DNA of 56,048 nt, from the NCBI GenBank assembly GCA_022759035.1, contig JAEMQD010000058.1, positions 1 to 56,048 on the forward strand. The letters are read 5' to 3'. Source of the DNA: Thiotrichales bacterium (lineage in GTDB: Bacteria > Pseudomonadota > Gammaproteobacteria > Thiomicrospirales > Thiomicrospiraceae). Under the pieces are notes generated by a model. The model saw only the letters and a program-made list of their open reading frames with translations, was not told the origin of the DNA and did no database searches. Positions 1 through 11,070 of the stretch are shown one piece after another; position 1 is the first letter of the stretch, and every line of letters starts with the position of its first letter. Both the position numbers and the translations under genes were made by a program.

Positions 1-7
1 AAATAAA

Positions 8-84
8 TGGGGTGAGTGATGGGGATCGAACCCACGACAACAGGAATCACAATCCTGTGCTCTACCAACTGAGCTACACCCACC
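8..84 (-). tRNA. tRNA-His (GTG anticodon)
   Basis: Read on the minus strand this is a full cloverleaf with the anticodon loop TTGTGAT in a CAGGA/TCCTG stem, so it decodes CAC/CAU. It carries the extra 5' G (position 84) opposite a C discriminator, the hallmark identity element of tRNA-His. CCA is encoded at positions 10-8. It is the last gene of a Pro-Arg-His tRNA operon. Confidence 0.97.
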
Positions 85-110
85 ATTGAGGGGATTATGG
101 TCCAAGTGCA

Positions 111-187
111 TGGCGCACCCGGCAGGAATCGAACCCGCAACCGCTCGCTTAGAAGGCGAGTGCTCTATCCGGTTGAGCTACGGGCGC
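111..187 (-). tRNA. tRNA-Arg (TCT anticodon)
   Basis: The acceptor stem GCGCCCG pairs with CGGGTGC. The anticodon stem-loop CTCGC-CTTCTAA-GCGAG gives anticodon TCT, which reads AGA. The T-loop GGTTCGATTCC is normal and CCA is encoded. It is the middle gene of the minus-strand tRNA operon, with short spacers of about 20-26 nt on each side. Confidence 0.97.
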
Positions 188-208
188 GTATCGCAGAAAC
201 TTGTATAT

Positions 209-285
209 TGGTCGGAATAGAGGGATTCGAACCCCCGACCACCTGTACCCAAAACAGGTGCGCTACCAGACTGCGCTATATTCCG
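209..285 (-). tRNA. tRNA-Pro (TGG anticodon)
   Basis: The acceptor CGGAATA pairs with TATTCCG. The anticodon stem-loop CCTGT-TTTGGGT-ACAGG gives anticodon TGG, which reads CCA and related proline codons. CCA is encoded. It is the first gene of the tRNA operon, starting 14 nt from the -10 element of the promoter at 299-328. Confidence 0.97.
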
Positions 286-298
286 AATCAACTCGACT

Positions 299-328
299 AG
301 TATAGTGGTTTCTCGATAGAACTGTCAA
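299..328 (-). promoter_or_regulatory. sigma-70 promoter of the tRNA operon
   Basis: On the minus strand a perfect -35 TTGACA (328-323) and a -10 TATACT (304-299) are separated by 18 bp, just upstream of tRNA-Pro. The near-consensus boxes fit strong stable-RNA transcription. The promoter lies within the 56-bp gap after the smpB stop codon, so the tRNAs need not depend on smpB read-through. Confidence 0.85.
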
Positions 329-341
329 GCGTTTTTGGTGC

Positions 342-830
342 TTAACTGAGTTTGAGGTGGTTGCTAATCACGCGTGCTTTTTCACGCTGCCAGTCTTTAT
401 CTTTTTCGCTTTGCCGCTTATCGTGTGTTTGCTTGCCTTTTGCTAAAGCAATTTCTACCTTAACTAACGGGCCTTTCCAATACATTTTTAAGCACACGCA
501 GGTATAGCCCTGTTGCTGCACGCGACCCATAATTTTATGAATCTGGCTGCGATGCAAGAGTAACTTGCGAATGCGCTGCGCATCTGGGTTAACGTGTGTG
601 GAAGCAGAACTAAGTGGCGAAAAGTGAGCACCAATTAAAAATGCTTCTTGGTTACGGAACATCACGTAACTGTCGCGTAACTGAACGCGACCATCACGGA
701 TACTTTTTACTTCCCAGCCTTCTAAGGCAATGCCAGCCTCGAAATTATCTTCGATGCTATAGTCATGCAATGCTTTTTTATTCAATGCAATTGTTGGGGA
801 TGAGTTTTGTTTTTTAGTTGCTTTTGCCAT
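342..830 (-). CDS. smpB: SsrA-binding protein SmpB
   Basis: SmpB binds tmRNA and delivers it to stalled ribosomes during trans-translation in the cytoplasm. The 162-residue product shows family signatures: the N-terminal stretch with [11 protein letters not shown], the [15 protein letters not shown] block, and the basic C-terminal tail with [12 protein letters not shown], which is known to mimic a tRNA anticodon arm in the decoding centre. The ATG at 830 is chosen because it matches the usual family start (MAKATKK); a longer frame to 917 would add 29 residues unlike the family and run across the divergent ratA start. It is divergent from ratA, as in Pseudomonas. The tRNA operon lies downstream on the same strand but has its own promoter. 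Confidence 0.97.
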   Translation of the reverse strand: MAKATKKQNSSPTIALNKKALHDYSIEDNFEAGIALEGWEVKSIRDGRVQLRDSYVMFRNQEAFLIGAHFSPLSSASTHVNPDAQRIRKLLLHRSQIHKIMGRVQQQGYTCVCLKMYWKGPLVKVEIALAKGKQTHDKRQSEKDKDWQREKARVISNHLKLS

Positions 831-869
831 AATGGTAGGATTATACGTCAAAATAAGAGGTAAGCGAAG

Positions 870-1310
870 GTGAAACGACTGCATAAAAGTCTTGTGATGC
901 CCTACAGTGCGGAGCAAATTTATGCTTTAGTGGCCGATGTATCAGCTTATGCAAGTTTTCTACCTTGGTGTGGTGGTGCTCGAGTGATTAGACAAATATC
1001 GCCAAATCAAATAGAAGCGGAGTTGGTGATAGCAAAAGGGCCTGTTAAAGTCGCATTTGTTACCGAGAATACCTTGTTTCCTAATGAGCGTATTCAGATG
1101 CGGTTAAAAGATGGACCTTTTAAAAGCTTAGAAGGTGGGTGGACATTTGAATCGCGAGGTGAAGGTGCTTGTTGCGTGACTTTGTCGTTAAATTTTGAAT
1201 TTAATAATCGTTTGTTGGCCATGACTGTGGGGGCTGTATTTGAACAAATTATTGGTTCTTTAGTAGAGGCTTTTTTAGAAAGAGCGAGCGTCTTGTATGG
1301 AAGAAAATAA
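870..1310 (+). CDS. ratA: RatA, START/coenzyme Q-binding family protein
   Basis: A 146-residue single-domain protein of the START-like polyketide-cyclase/Coq10 family. The N-terminal pattern [22 protein letters not shown] is diagnostic (here residues ~14-35), as is the glycine/phenylalanine-rich centre [14 protein letters not shown]. In E. coli RatA was described as a factor that blocks 70S association; relatives bind ubiquinone, so its true role is debated. The start is GTG at 870, preceded by AAGCGAAG. It overlaps or abuts rnfH and is divergent from smpB; this pairing is conserved in many gammaproteobacteria. Confidence 0.93.
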   Translation: MKRLHKSLVMPYSAEQIYALVADVSAYASFLPWCGGARVIRQISPNQIEAELVIAKGPVKVAFVTENTLFPNERIQMRLKDGPFKSLEGGWTFESRGEGACCVTLSLNFEFNNRLLAMTVGAVFEQIIGSLVEAFLERASVLYGRK

Positions 1311-1311
1311 T

Positions 1312-1593
1312 ATGATTGATATTGAAGTGGCTTATGCTTTGCCTGAGCAGCAATATCTGCTTGCTGAACGTGTCGTGCGCGGTACGACGGTTGGAGAGGC
1401 TCTAGCTCAATCTGCGATTCATCAGCAAGTGGCGAATTTGGATATTGTTGATGGTCGTGTCGGTATTTTTAGCAAAGTGGTAAAGCTTTCTCAACAGCTT
1501 AAGCAAGGAGATCGTATCGAAATTTACCGCCCACTAATTAATGACCCGAAAGAAGCGAGACGGAGAAAAGCAGCAGAAGCGACTACTGCTTAG
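1312..1593 (+). CDS. rnfH: RnfH-family ubiquitin-like protein
   Basis: A small beta-grasp (ThiS/MoaD-like) protein of unknown biochemical role, conserved next to ratA. The hallmarks EVAYALPEQQYL near the N-terminus and GDRIEIYRPLINDPKEARRR near the C-terminus match E. coli RnfH closely. I chose ATG 1312 because GGAAG lies 8 nt upstream. An in-frame ATG at 1297, inside the end of ratA, would add five residues and give a length nearer that of E. coli RnfH, so both starts are possible. Its last 11 bases overlap the convergent bamE gene. Confidence 0.92.
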   Translation: MIDIEVAYALPEQQYLLAERVVRGTTVGEALAQSAIHQQVANLDIVDGRVGIFSKVVKLSQQLKQGDRIEIYRPLINDPKEARRRKAAEATTA

Positions 1594-1927
1594 ACGGTTC
1601 GTCTGTTTTGGGTGCTTCAGGCAATGTAGCATCCCAGCTTGTTACGTAGCCTTGATCATCGAAGTAAATGGTTAATTTTTTCACTTTATCCGCTTGAAAT
1701 GTCGGATCGCTAGACTGAAATAGGTATTCCCAGCGATTGGTATTGAAAGATGATTGGTTAGACGCTGGCCCAAAAAGGTTGCGCACTTGATCTTGTGTTA
1801 GTCCCGCTTGCAAGCTTTGCAAGCTTTCTGGTTCGATCAGAACACCTTGATCAACGCGTACGCGGTGTGCATTTATGCAGGCAGTTAGAGAAGTGAGCAG
1901 GGTGATGGTCAAGAGTAAACGCAACAT
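1583..1927 (-). CDS. bamE: Outer membrane assembly lipoprotein BamE (OmlA)
   Basis: A 114-residue lipoprotein with a signal peptide and lipobox LTAC (Cys17). It is followed by the SmpA/OmlA domain with the typical LQAGLTQDQVRNLFGPA and WEYLFQ motifs. BamE is a periplasm-facing outer membrane lipoprotein that supports the BamA beta-barrel assembly machine. It is transcribed divergently from fur and convergently with rnfH, overlapping the rnfH 3' end by 11 bp. This fur/bamE divergence is the Pseudomonas arrangement, unlike E. coli. Confidence 0.95.
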   Translation of the reverse strand: MLRLLLTITLLTSLTACINAHRVRVDQGVLIEPESLQSLQAGLTQDQVRNLFGPASNQSSFNTNRWEYLFQSSDPTFQADKVKKLTIYFDDQGYVTSWDATLPEAPKTDEPSKQ

Positions 1928-2032
1928 GTAAAAGCGAGCCTATTTCTATTAGTGGTAGGTAGTTTAGTCCTTCATATTGCGCTAAACTATACCGCAAAGC
2001 TAATTAGAAAGCCATAAATAGGAATATTTTGT

Positions 2033-2437
2033 ATGAAACAGACAGCAGATCTGCGTAAAGCGGGCTTGAAAGTGACTTTGCCGCGCGTAAAAATTTTGGA
2101 AATTTTGGAAAGTGCTGGTGATCGACATCATTTAACGGCCGAAGATGTGTATCGTATTTTGCTTGATCAGGATGAAGAGGTTGGCTTGGCAACAGTTTAT
2201 CGTGTGCTAACACAATTCGAAGCTGCTGGTATCGTGCGACGTTTAAATTTTGAAAACAATATTTCTACATTTGAATTAGATACAGGCGATAATCATGATC
2301 ATATTGTCTGTTTGCAATCTGGTCAGGTCGAGGAGTTTGTCGACGTAGTGATTGAAGAACGCATTAAAGCGATTGCAGAAGAGAAGGGTTACGATTTGTC
2401 TTGGCATAGCTTAACGATTTATGGCAGTAAAAAATAA
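2033..2437 (+). CDS. fur: Ferric uptake regulator Fur
   Basis: A 134-residue Fur protein with the winged-helix segment ELRKAGLKVTLPRVKIL-like at the N-terminus, VGLATVYRVLTQFEAAGIV in the recognition region, and the metal-binding dimerisation motif NHDHIVC. It represses iron-uptake genes when loaded with Fe2+. Only one Cys follows HDH (HIVCLQSGQ) and there is no C-terminal CxxC, so the structural zinc Cys4 site of E. coli Fur is absent; the Pseudomonas type is similar. The start ATG has AGGA 10 nt upstream. I saw no clear Fur box in its own upstream region. Confidence 0.95.
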   Translation: MKQTADLRKAGLKVTLPRVKILEILESAGDRHHLTAEDVYRILLDQDEEVGLATVYRVLTQFEAAGIVRRLNFENNISTFELDTGDNHDHIVCLQSGQVEEFVDVVIEERIKAIAEEKGYDLSWHSLTIYGSKK

Positions 2438-2466
2438 GTTGTATTACTTTCTAATAGGGCTGTGTT

Positions 2467-3507
2467 GTGTCAGGTAGTTTGGTTAGTGATTATGATTACG
2501 CATTGCCAGAATCACTCATTGCGCAATACCCATTAAAAGACCGTGTCGCGAGCAAATTGCTGATTGTTCCATGCGAAGGCGCATGTATAGATGCACAGTT
2601 TAGTATGCTTGTTTCCCAATTAAATGCAAATGATTTATTAGTATTAAATAATACGCGTGTTATTCCTGCGCGCTTATATGGGCAGAAACCTTCGGGTGGA
2701 CGCTTTGAAATGTTGATTGAACGTTTACTAGAAAACCACCAAGCCTTAGTGCATTTACGGATTAGCAAGAAGCCTGCTTTGGGCAGTAGGTTGTTACTAG
2801 ATGGTGGTATAGAAGCTGAGTTTTTAGGTCGAGAAGGCGAACTATTTAAAATTGCTTGGTTGACCGACGAACCTGTCTTGACATTTTTAGAACGAATTGG
2901 ACATTTGCCATTACCCCCTTATATTGAGCGCCCTGATACAACAGAAGATAGTGAGCGTTATCAAACTGTTTTTGCTCAAAATGCTGGCGCAGTTGCTGCG
3001 CCAACTGCTGGTTTGCATTTTAATGAATCACTGTTGGCAGAAATATGTGCAAAAGGGGTACAGATTGAGACACTTACTTTGCATGTGGGGGCGGGTACTT
3101 TCCAGCCCGTGCGGGTGAAGCATATTCATGAACATAAAATGCATTATGAGCGTGTCTCAGTTAGTCAGTCATTGGTAGACAAGATTACTGAAACTAAAGC
3201 GTGCGGCGGTCGTGTTGTTGCAGTCGGTACAACAGTCGTGCGCGCTCTGGAAACAGCAGCACAGCATGGTCAGTTAACTGCATTTGAAGGTGAAACGAAT
3301 ATTTTTATTACCCCTGGTTTTGTTTTTAAAGTGGTTGATGCTTTGGTGACTAATTTTCATTTGCCACAGTCAACTTTATTAATGTTAGTCAGTGCTTTTG
3401 CGGGCTACGAGCGTATCATGGCTGCTTATCGTCACGCGATTGAGCAAAATTATCGTTTTTTTAGTTATGGTGACGCGATGTTATTGACGCGTTGTTCAGA
3501 AAAATAG
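2467..3507 (+). CDS. queA: S-adenosylmethionine:tRNA ribosyltransferase-isomerase QueA
   Basis: QueA transfers the ribosyl group of SAM to preQ1 at position 34 of tRNAs, forming epoxyqueuosine. The 346-residue length is usual. Visible signatures are [12 protein letters not shown] at the start, [10 protein letters not shown], the AAPTAGLHF motif, [12 protein letters not shown] and [16 protein letters not shown]. It starts with GTG at 2467 with AGGG upstream. It is followed by a lipoprotein gene and tgt, the preceding enzyme of the same pathway, so the cluster is a queuosine unit joined to the Sec genes. Confidence 0.96.
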   Translation: MSGSLVSDYDYALPESLIAQYPLKDRVASKLLIVPCEGACIDAQFSMLVSQLNANDLLVLNNTRVIPARLYGQKPSGGRFEMLIERLLENHQALVHLRISKKPALGSRLLLDGGIEAEFLGREGELFKIAWLTDEPVLTFLERIGHLPLPPYIERPDTTEDSERYQTVFAQNAGAVAAPTAGLHFNESLLAEICAKGVQIETLTLHVGAGTFQPVRVKHIHEHKMHYERVSVSQSLVDKITETKACGGRVVAVGTTVVRALETAAQHGQLTAFEGETNIFITPGFVFKVVDALVTNFHLPQSTLLMLVSAFAGYERIMAAYRHAIEQNYRFFSYGDAMLLTRCSEK

Positions 3508-3518
3508 GAATATTTGCA

Positions 3519-5226
<1,708 letters not shown>

Positions 5227-5267
5227 TAGCCAAGATTGTTTTATTTACACGAGTGAACTGGATTATG

Positions 5268-5597
5268 ATGGATTTTTTTATTAGTGCTGCGCAGGCAGCT
5301 GATGCAGCGCCTTCTACTGAGCAAAATATGATGAGTATTTTGATGTTGGTGGTGTTGTTTGCAGTATTCTATTTTTTGTTGATTCGTCCGCAACAAAAAC
5401 GCGTGAAAGAGCATAAAGCGTTAGTGGAAGCCGTTAAAAAAGGTGATGAAGTAGTGACCTTTGGTGGTGTACTTGGACGGGTAACACAGGTAGGTGATGC
5501 TTTTGTTGATTTGGAAATTGCGACTAATGTTACGGTTAAAGTTCAAAAACAAAGTATTGCGAATGTCATGCCTAAAGGTACAATGGCTGACGCTTAA
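5268..5597 (+). CDS. yajC: Preprotein translocase subunit YajC
   Basis: A small inner-membrane protein associated with the SecDF-YidC complex. The 109-residue form from ATG 5268 starts MDFFISAAQAAD, like E. coli YajC, and has one membrane helix followed by YFLLIRPQQKRVKEHK. The soluble YajC domain shows GDEVVTFGGVLGRV. Alternative starts at 5253 (GTG) or 5265 (ATG) add a few residues. A strong terminator follows before secD, so SecDF levels may be set partly independently of yajC. Confidence 0.94.
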   Translation: MDFFISAAQAADAAPSTEQNMMSILMLVVLFAVFYFLLIRPQQKRVKEHKALVEAVKKGDEVVTFGGVLGRVTQVGDAFVDLEIATNVTVKVQKQSIANVMPKGTMADA

Positions 5598-5615
5598 TCT
5601 TCTATTTTTTGCTCA

Positions 5616-5646
5616 GGGGCATTAATCAATGCCCCTTTTGTTTTTT
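5616..5646 (+). terminator. Intrinsic terminator between yajC and secD
   Basis: An 8-bp perfect stem GGGGCATT/AATGCCCC with an AATC loop is followed by TTTTGTTTTTT. It should end or reduce transcription of the queA-tgt-yajC unit before secD. Confidence 0.85.
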
Positions 5647-5673
5647 ATGTCATGAAAGCAAGGTCATAACACG

Positions 5674-7554
5674 ATGGTTGTTCAATCTAATTCGCGGTCA
5701 GTCGCACATATTTATCCTGCATGGAAGGCAATATTAGTCATATTGCTGTGCGTTATTGGTTTTGTGTATGCATTGCCGAATATTTATCCTGAAGATCCAG
5801 CCATTCAAGTTTCTTCGGTGAAAGGGGATGCTTTGGGTGATCGCGAAAAAGAGGTTGTTCAAAATGCTTTGACACAGGCTGGTTTTCAGGTGAAATCTGT
5901 CACGTTAGATAATGGACAGGTGTTAATTCGTTTTAATGACACAGAAACGCAGTTAAAAGCGCAAGATGTATTGAAGTCGGGCTTGGGGCGTAGTTTTACG
6001 GTGGCGTTGAACTTGGCGCCGAGTACACCCGCTTGGCTACAAAATATTGGCGGACGTCCAGCACCTTTAGGTTTAGATTTGCGTGGTGGGGTTCATTTTT
6101 TATTTGATGTTGATATGGATACCGCTGTTGCCAGCTATTACCAGCGTCATTTGACCGATATTAAACGGCTATTACGTAACGAAGAGATTCGTTATCAAGA
6201 GGTGGCCCAAGTTGGTGATGTGTTTACAATTACCTTAAGAGAAGGACAGGAAGGAAGCTTAAATAAACTTCGCACGCTTATCAATAAAAACTTTCCAGAT
6301 TTAACTTTGATAGATGACGCAGGCTTAGTGACGCATTGGCAATTATCGAAAACAGCGGTAGCTGAGTTTAAGAAATTTACGGTACAGCAAAACGTGACAA
6401 CCTTGCGCAATCGTGTTAATGAGTTAGGGGTAGCAGAGCCGTTAATTCAACAGCAAGGAGAGCGTCGTATTGTTGTGCAATTACCTGGTGTTCAAGATTC
6501 TGCGCGAGCGAAAGAAATTCTTGGTGCCACGGCTACGTTAGAATTCCGCTTAGTGGATGAAAAAGGAGATGTTCAGGCAGCTATTGCTGGACGTGTTCCA
6601 AGCGGCGACAAATTGTATAGCACACGTGATGGTCGTCAATTATTACTGAAAAACGATGTTATCGTTGCTGGTGATTCAGTTACTGATGCAAAATCGGGCT
6701 TGGATTCGCAAAACGGTTCGCCAATGGTTAGCGTTAATTTGGATGAGGCGGGCGGTCGTAAAATGCTCGAAACAACCAAAGCAAATGTGGGCAATCGCAT
6801 GGCTGTTGTGTTTATCGAATCTCGTGTTGAAACGAAAACAGTCAACGGCGAGGTGGTTAAAACGCGGGTTACGACCCAAGATGTCATTAATGCGGCAGTT
6901 ATCCGCGATCAGTTTTCTAGCCGCTTTCAAATTACAGGGTTAGATACAGTACATGAAGCAAGAAATTTAGCACTATTATTACGAGCAGGTGCGTTATCTG
7001 CGCCTATGGAAATTGTTGAAGAACGGACAATTGGCCCATCTTTGGGTGCTGAAAATATCGAAAAGGGTATCTTATCGATTGTTATGGGTTTTATTGCTGT
7101 TTTAGTCTTCATGGCGTGGCGTTATCGTTTGTTCGGTATGTATGCTAACGTTGCGTTGCTTATGAATGTCTTTATTATCATGGCGTTATTAAGTGCGTTA
7201 CAAGCTACACTAACTTTGCCTGGTATTGCGGGTATTGTGTTAACGATGGGTATGGCTGTAGATGCTAACGTGTTGATTAATGAGCGCGTGCGTGAAGAGC
7301 TGCGAAATGGGCACACCACTTTTGCCGCGATTCAAGCAGGTTATGATAAAGCATTTTGGACGATTGCCGATTCGCACGTCACACAATTATTAGCAGCTTT
7401 ACTGCTTTTTGCTTTTGGTTCTGGACCAATTAAAGGTTTTGCGGTAACGCTCACTATTGGTGTTATTACTTCTATGTTTACAGCGTTGATGGTATCTCGG
7501 TTACTGGTTCATTGGACCTATGCCGATAAAAAAGTATCACGTTTGTCTGTATAA
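5674..7554 (+). CDS. secD: Protein translocase subunit SecD
   Basis: SecD with SecF uses the proton-motive force to help pull proteins across the inner membrane. The 626-residue protein has an N-terminal helix (IYPAWKAILVILLCVIGFVYALP), a large periplasmic part with GLDLRGGVHFLFDVD and LRNRVNELGVAEPLIQQQG, and a C-terminal five-helix RND-like membrane domain with MGMAVDANVLINERVREE. ATG 5674 has AAGG upstream. It is followed by secF with a 16-bp gap. The length and order are normal for proteobacteria with separate secD and secF. Confidence 0.97.
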   Translation: MVVQSNSRSVAHIYPAWKAILVILLCVIGFVYALPNIYPEDPAIQVSSVKGDALGDREKEVVQNALTQAGFQVKSVTLDNGQVLIRFNDTETQLKAQDVLKSGLGRSFTVALNLAPSTPAWLQNIGGRPAPLGLDLRGGVHFLFDVDMDTAVASYYQRHLTDIKRLLRNEEIRYQEVAQVGDVFTITLREGQEGSLNKLRTLINKNFPDLTLIDDAGLVTHWQLSKTAVAEFKKFTVQQNVTTLRNRVNELGVAEPLIQQQGERRIVVQLPGVQDSARAKEILGATATLEFRLVDEKGDVQAAIAGRVPSGDKLYSTRDGRQLLLKNDVIVAGDSVTDAKSGLDSQNGSPMVSVNLDEAGGRKMLETTKANVGNRMAVVFIESRVETKTVNGEVVKTRVTTQDVINAAVIRDQFSSRFQITGLDTVHEARNLALLLRAGALSAPMEIVEERTIGPSLGAENIEKGILSIVMGFIAVLVFMAWRYRLFGMYANVALLMNVFIIMALLSALQATLTLPGIAGIVLTMGMAVDANVLINERVREELRNGHTTFAAIQAGYDKAFWTIADSHVTQLLAALLLFAFGSGPIKGFAVTLTIGVITSMFTALMVSRLLVHWTYADKKVSRLSV

Positions 7555-7570
7555 CTTAAGGAAAATAAAA

Positions 7571-8557
7571 ATGTTCGGTATTAAATTATATGACACGAAT
7601 TTTCGTTTCATGCATTATCAAAAAATGTGGATGTGGGTTTCAGCAGTTGTTACTGCTGTATGCATTGCCGGGATTGCAATAAAAGGATTCAATTTTGGTA
7701 TCGACTTCACTGGTGGTCTAACTGTTGAAGTAGCTTATCAACACCCTGTTGAGTTAGAGCCATTACGCGAAAAATTGACTAAAGCAGGTTTTGATCAAGC
7801 TGTTGTGCAGCATTTTGGTTCGACGCATGATGTGCTTATTCGCACCGTAGCACAAAAAGATGTTAGTGCAAAAACCATGACAGATAATATGGTTGGTGTA
7901 CTCGCTTTACCTGATAACAGTTTAACAATTAAACGGACAGAGTTTGTGGGACCACAAGTGGGTGACGAATTGGCAAGCAATGGTTTGTTGGCACTACTAG
8001 CTGCCTTTATTATCATTACTGTGTATGTTAGCTTGCGTTATGAAATTCGTTTTGCTTTGGGTGCCATTTTGGGTGTTGTTCATGATGCAGTCATCGTTTC
8101 TGGTTTGTTCGCTTGGTTTGGCTGGTTGGTTGACTTAAGTGTGCTTGCGGCTTTGTTGGCGGTAATTGGTTACTCTATTAATGATACGATTGTTGTGTTT
8201 GACCGTGTGCGCGAAAACTTTCGTACACAACGCGGTTATTCTCCTGTAGAAGTGATGGATTCAGCATTAAATCAAACCTTGTCTCGTACGACGATGACTT
8301 CATTTGTTACTTTGTTAGTTGTCGTTGTCTTGTTCATGACTGGTGGTGAAGCGCTTCATTTGTTTTCATTGGCAATGATCATCGGTATTGTTGCAGGTAC
8401 TTATTCTTCTATTTATGTTGCCAGCTCGTTGTCGCTTGCTTTAGGTATTACGCAAGATGATTTAGTGCGTAAGGATAAAGGTAAAGATCGGGCAGCAATT
8501 GATGAAGACTTGAAAAATGATTTTCTGCAAAAAGAAGCAGCACGAGGGGTAAAATGA
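7571..8557 (+). CDS. secF: Protein translocase subunit SecF
   Basis: Partner of SecD. The 328-residue product has an N-terminal membrane helix, the [12 protein letters not shown] motif, and the membrane domain with [20 protein letters not shown] and a charged C-terminal tail. I use ATG 7571, preceded by TTAAGGA at good spacing; a longer frame beginning inside secD lacks family similarity. It overlaps prfC by 4 bp (ATGA), implying translational coupling of peptide release factor 3 to the Sec genes. Confidence 0.96.
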   Translation: MFGIKLYDTNFRFMHYQKMWMWVSAVVTAVCIAGIAIKGFNFGIDFTGGLTVEVAYQHPVELEPLREKLTKAGFDQAVVQHFGSTHDVLIRTVAQKDVSAKTMTDNMVGVLALPDNSLTIKRTEFVGPQVGDELASNGLLALLAAFIIITVYVSLRYEIRFALGAILGVVHDAVIVSGLFAWFGWLVDLSVLAALLAVIGYSINDTIVVFDRVRENFRTQRGYSPVEVMDSALNQTLSRTTMTSFVTLLVVVVLFMTGGEALHLFSLAMIIGIVAGTYSSIYVASSLSLALGITQDDLVRKDKGKDRAAIDEDLKNDFLQKEAARGVK

Positions 8558-10137
8558 GTGTAGCGCCTTGGCAGCAAGAAATTGATCGTAGACGCACCTT
8601 TGCGATTATTTCGCATCCTGATGCGGGTAAAACCACTGTTACTGAAAAACTGTTGTTATTCGGTGGCGCTATTCAGTTGGCGGGAACGGTAAAAGGGAGA
8701 AAAGCGGCACGCCATGCAACTTCAGATTGGATGGCCTTGGAAAAAGAGCGCGGTATTTCTGTCACTTCTTCGGTCATGCAATTTCCTTATCGAGATGCCA
8801 TTATTAACCTGTTAGATACGCCAGGGCACGAAGACTTCTCTGAAGATACTTATCGCACATTAACGGCCGTTGACTCGGCACTTATGGTGATTGATTGTGC
8901 CAAAGGGGTTGAAGATCGTACCGTTAAGTTAATGGAAGTTTGTCGTTTGCGCGACACGCCGATTTTAACATTCATTAATAAGCTTGATCGTGAAGGTCGG
9001 GAAGTAATTGATTTATTAGATGAAGTTGAAAGTGTGCTGAAAATTCAATGTGCGCCTATTGTTTGGCCGATTGGCATGGGAAAGCGTTTCAAGGGGATTT
9101 ATCATCTTTTAAACGATACGGTTCGTTTATTTGAGCAGAGTAGTAATGACAAAGCAACAGAAGGTCGACTAATTCAAGGACTAGATAACCCAGCGTTAGA
9201 TGAAGTTTTGGGTGATCAAGCTGAAGAGTTGCGTATGGAAATTGAGCTGGTTAAGGGAGCGAGTCATAGTTTTGATTTAGAAGCCTTTATGTCTGGTAAG
9301 TTAACCCCCGTTTATTTTGGTTCAGCCATTAATAACTTTGGTTTACAAGAATTGTTGGATGCCTTCGTCGACTTTGCGCCTAAACCACATGGACGTAACG
9401 GTTCTGCGCGTTTTGTTGAGCCAGAAGAAGAAAAAATGACTGGTTTTGTATTCAAGATTCAGGCGAATATGGATCCACAGCATCGTGATCGCGTTGCTTT
9501 TATGCGCTTGGTTTCTGGTCGTTACGAAAAAGGCATGAAACTGTTGCAAGTACGTACTGGTAAAGAAGTGAAAATTGCTCAAGCAATTACCTTTATGGCT
9601 AATGCACGTGAAGGTGTTGAAGAAGCTTTTGCTGGAGACGTTATTGGTATCCACAATCATGGCACTATTCAAATCGGTGATACTTTTACGCAAGGTGAGG
9701 AACTAAAGTTTACGGGCATTCCTAACTTTGCCCCTGACTTGTTTCGCCGCGCACGGTTGCTCGATCCGCTTAAAATGAAAGCCTTGCAAAAAGGCTTAAC
9801 GCAGTTGTCGGAAGAGGGTGCAACGCAACTATTTAGACCATTGCTAAATAATGACCTTATTTTGGGTGCAGTTGGTGTGCTTCAGTTTGATGTGGTCGCA
9901 CATCGATTGCAAGATGAGTATGGCGTGAAGTGTTTGTTTGAGCCAGTGAGTATTGCGACTGCGCATTGGGTTGAGGGCGATAAATCGGAAGTCGATAAGT
10001 TGTTGGATAAGTCTAAAGACAACTTGGCTTACGATGCAGCAGGACATTTGTGTTATCTGGCGCCTTCACGGGTCAACTTATCGTTAACCGAAGAGCGTTG
10101 GCCTAAGTTGAAGTTTACTGCGACACGCGAACATTAA
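8554..10137 (+). CDS. prfC: Peptide chain release factor 3 (RF3)
   Basis: A GTPase that recycles RF1/RF2 from ribosomes after termination. The 527-residue length is typical. It carries the G1 motif SHPDAGKTT, the RF3 signature [28 protein letters not shown]3 [16 protein letters not shown] and G4 FINKLDRE. C-terminal domains II and III follow (GVGVLQFDV-like: [15 protein letters not shown]). It starts on the ATGA overlap with secF. RF3 is not universal, so its placement here is a moderately informative lineage marker. Confidence 0.97.
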   Translation: MSVAPWQQEIDRRRTFAIISHPDAGKTTVTEKLLLFGGAIQLAGTVKGRKAARHATSDWMALEKERGISVTSSVMQFPYRDAIINLLDTPGHEDFSEDTYRTLTAVDSALMVIDCAKGVEDRTVKLMEVCRLRDTPILTFINKLDREGREVIDLLDEVESVLKIQCAPIVWPIGMGKRFKGIYHLLNDTVRLFEQSSNDKATEGRLIQGLDNPALDEVLGDQAEELRMEIELVKGASHSFDLEAFMSGKLTPVYFGSAINNFGLQELLDAFVDFAPKPHGRNGSARFVEPEEEKMTGFVFKIQANMDPQHRDRVAFMRLVSGRYEKGMKLLQVRTGKEVKIAQAITFMANAREGVEEAFAGDVIGIHNHGTIQIGDTFTQGEELKFTGIPNFAPDLFRRARLLDPLKMKALQKGLTQLSEEGATQLFRPLLNNDLILGAVGVLQFDVVAHRLQDEYGVKCLFEPVSIATAHWVEGDKSEVDKLLDKSKDNLAYDAAGHLCYLAPSRVNLSLTEERWPKLKFTATREH

Positions 10138-10152
10138 GCGATTGTTTTTTCT

Positions 10153-11070
10153 GTGCATGTATTAACCCTTAATCCATGTCATGCTGGTGCACCATCGGTA
10201 GTCACCATTGGTAATTTTGATGGCTTACACCTAGGGCATCAGCAACTGTTGAAAGCAGTGCAAGATCAAGCAACAGCGATGGATGCTGTAAGTACGGTAA
10301 TTTTATTTGAACCGCAACCGCTTGAGTTTTTGCGTGCCGATAAAGCACCGCCACGATTAATGAGTCTGGGTGAAAAGTTGTATGGTTTGCAAAAGTTGGG
10401 CATTCAACGTGTCGGTATTATTCGTTTTAATCGTCATTTTGCCGCGTTAACAGCAATAGATTTTGTACGCCATATCTTGCTCGATCAATTGCACGCTGTT
10501 GCCGTATGGGTTGGCGATGATTTTCGCTTTGGTAAAGATAGACAAGGTAATTTTTCGTTACTTGCCGATTTAGCAAATCAATATCAATTTCGTGTGGCAC
10601 AAACACCTTGTTTTCAGTTGCATGGACGACGACTAGCCTCAACTTGGTTAAGAGAAGCCTTAGCTGATGCGAATCTGGCGCTAGCGGAACAGATACTGGG
10701 GCATCCTTATACCATTCGCGGTCGGGTTGTACACGGGCAAAAGTTGGGTAGAACAATAGGTTTTCCTACCTTAAATATTTTATTTAAACATTTGCCAGCA
10801 GTGACAGGGGTATTTGTTGTTCGCGTGCTTGGTTTGGCAGATCAACCGATGCTTGGTGTTGCCAATATTGGTGTTCGGCCTACTTTGTCAGGATTACAAC
10901 ATCGGTTAGAAGTACATATTTTCGATTGGCAAGGCAATGCCTATGGAAAAAAGGTGGATGTTTTGTTATTGCATCAATTAAGAGAAGAAAAAAAATTTAA
11001 CTCTATAGATGAATTAAAGCTTAATATTCAAAAGGATGCAGATGATGCTAGGCGGTTTTTATGTTTATGA
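10153..11070 (+). CDS. ribF: Bifunctional riboflavin kinase/FAD synthetase RibF
   Basis: RibF phosphorylates riboflavin to FMN and adenylylates FMN to FAD. The N-terminal nucleotidyltransferase shows VVTIGNFDGLHLGHQQLL (HxGH motif) and WVGDDFRFGKDRQGN. The C-terminal kinase shows GRVVHGQKLGRTIGFPTLNI and VANIGVRPT. At 305 residues it is normal. The start is GTG 10153 without an obvious Shine-Dalgarno sequence. It precedes ileS-lspA, the usual order, but here the RRM gene is inserted between. Confidence 0.95.
   Translation: MHVLTLNPCHAGAPSVVTIGNFDGLHLGHQQLLKAVQDQATAMDAVSTVILFEPQPLEFLRADKAPPRLMSLGEKLYGLQKLGIQRVGIIRFNRHFAALTAIDFVRHILLDQLHAVAVWVGDDFRFGKDRQGNFSLLADLANQYQFRVAQTPCFQLHGRRLASTWLREALADANLALAEQILGHPYTIRGRVVHGQKLGRTIGFPTLNILFKHLPAVTGVFVVRVLGLADQPMLGVANIGVRPTLSGLQHRLEVHIFDWQGNAYGKKVDVLLLHQLREEKKFNSIDELKLNIQKDADDARRFLCL

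Noticed and set aside
97-300. Open frame of 67 codons on the plus strand across the tRNA genes
   Set aside because: It is antisense to tRNA-Arg and tRNA-Pro; the sequence is fully explained by the two cloverleaves.
2033-2437. Missing second Cys after HDHIVC in Fur as a sign of altered function
   Set aside because: Pseudomonas Fur also lacks this structural zinc cysteine set and works normally.
5616-5646. Terminator before secD as evidence of a broken sec operon
   Set aside because: secD and secF are intact and a separate promoter or partial read-through is common; no damage is seen.
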